Shown here one piece after another: positions 40,368 through 40,633 of a stretch of DNA of 40,633 nt. Each line of letters opens with the position of its first letter. The stretch's first letter is position 1. The notes under the pieces are model-generated. The model made no database searches. It was given only the letters and a program-made list of their open reading frames with translations, and was not told where the DNA came from. The stretch is from assembly GCA_035461765.1 (NCBI GenBank), contig DATHUY010000136.1, positions 1-40,633 of the forward strand. The letters run 5' to 3'. A program made the position numbers and the translations under genes. Source of the stretch: Longimicrobiales bacterium (GTDB taxonomy: Bacteria; Gemmatimonadota; Gemmatimonadetes; Longimicrobiales; RSA9).

Positions 40368-40457
40368 TCACGCAGCGTCCGGGAATGGGCTGGTGTACCA
40401 GCGCCAGCTCATCCCATCGCTGTGCACAGGGGTACAGGAATTCAGGCTGCGGCCGCC

Positions 40458-40633
40458 TCACAACGAGTCGCGGACCTCGCGGTAGAGCCACGCGCGGGCG
40501 GTCGTCCAGTCGCGCTTGACCGTGACCACCGAGACGCCGAGGACCTGGGCCGTCTCCTCGATCGTCAGACCGCCGAAGTACCGAAGCTCCACGACCCGGC
40601 TCTGTCGTGTGTCGAGCGCCTCCAGGCGCGTTA
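40458..40633 (-). CDS. ECF sigma factor, C-terminal end (partial)
   Basis: Fifty-eight codons of a minus-strand gene that continues past the window. The translation [20 protein letters not shown] followed by [20 protein letters not shown] is region 4 of a sigma-70 factor of the ECF type annotated as acidobacterial (TIGR02999-like). The stop is at 40458-40460. It is convergent with the M14 gene. A 6-bp palindromic hairpin (GCTGGT/ACCAGC at 40389-40402) lies between the two genes. Its targets cannot be read. Confidence 0.85.
   Translation of the reverse strand, partial: TRLEALDTRQSRVVELRYFGGLTIEETAQVLGVSVVTVKRDWTTARAWLYREVRDSL

Overview
The window is about 40.6 kb of high-GC bacterial chromosome. 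It has no rRNA, tRNA, CRISPR array, transposase or phage gene that I can see. Gene content points to Gemmatimonadota or a close soil or marine relative: many secreted peptidases (S9, M14, a metzincin, an S1 protease), numerous small lipoproteins, an ECF42 sigma factor with its DGPF partner, a second ECF factor of the type common in Acidobacteria and Gemmatimonadota, DUF4235, DUF1059 and DUF6438 proteins, and an AfsR/SARP-like regulator. The phylum is an inference from gene families. Coding density is high, with many 4-base ATGA overlaps and convergent genes that abut or overlap.

Layout. 1-3035: a metzincin protease cut by the window edge, then a DUF6438 lipoprotein. 3144-6083: a secreted S9 prolyl oligopeptidase. 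6084-6549: a non-coding region holding a 189-bp inverted-repeat element, a pair of CTACGTA sites and five 18-bp tandem repeats, leading into a ferritin-like gene. 7136-11974: a lipoprotein, a LuxR-type AAA regulator and a Tat-exported SDR. 12194-13579: a secreted amidohydrolase. 13567-15837: a deaminase/flavin oxidoreductase/TerB-like operon. 16050-19657: DinB-like protein, a SURF1 fusion protein, DUF4235 protein and a beta-propeller lipoprotein. 19747-21500: DGPF protein and ECF42 sigma, with a matching promoter. 21708-23678: an ABC-F ATPase. 23709-26489: a small lipoprotein, an S1 protease that shares its N-terminal module, and a BTAD regulator. 26601-28446: DUF1059 protein, aldo/keto reductase, lipoprotein. 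28589-30521: acyl-ACP desaturase, membrane protein, truncated haemoglobin. 30683-32599: an envelope protein preceded by a second CTACGTA pair, the second copy of the inverted-repeat element, and a tail-anchored AAA ATPase. 32694-35464: a PAS/Cys-cluster protein, a CarH/AerR-like B12 photoreceptor, a small monooxygenase and a PfpI protein. 35546-37125: a secreted protein and infC with a probable non-AUG start. 37401-40367: a large M14 carboxypeptidase. 40458-end: the C-terminus of an ECF sigma factor.

The most interesting signals are these. (1) A dispersed inverted-repeat element has two copies whose arms differ by compensatory changes. (2) CTACGTA pairs with identical 22-bp spacing lie in front of two unrelated genes. 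(3) A stand-alone B12 protein carries the W-x9-EH photoreceptor signature and sits in a tight operon with a PAS protein. (4) A serine protease is paired with a small lipoprotein built from the same N-terminal module. (5) A SURF1 domain is fused in frame to an exported beta-rich protein. (6) An oxygen-dependent acyl-ACP desaturase shares an operon with a truncated haemoglobin.
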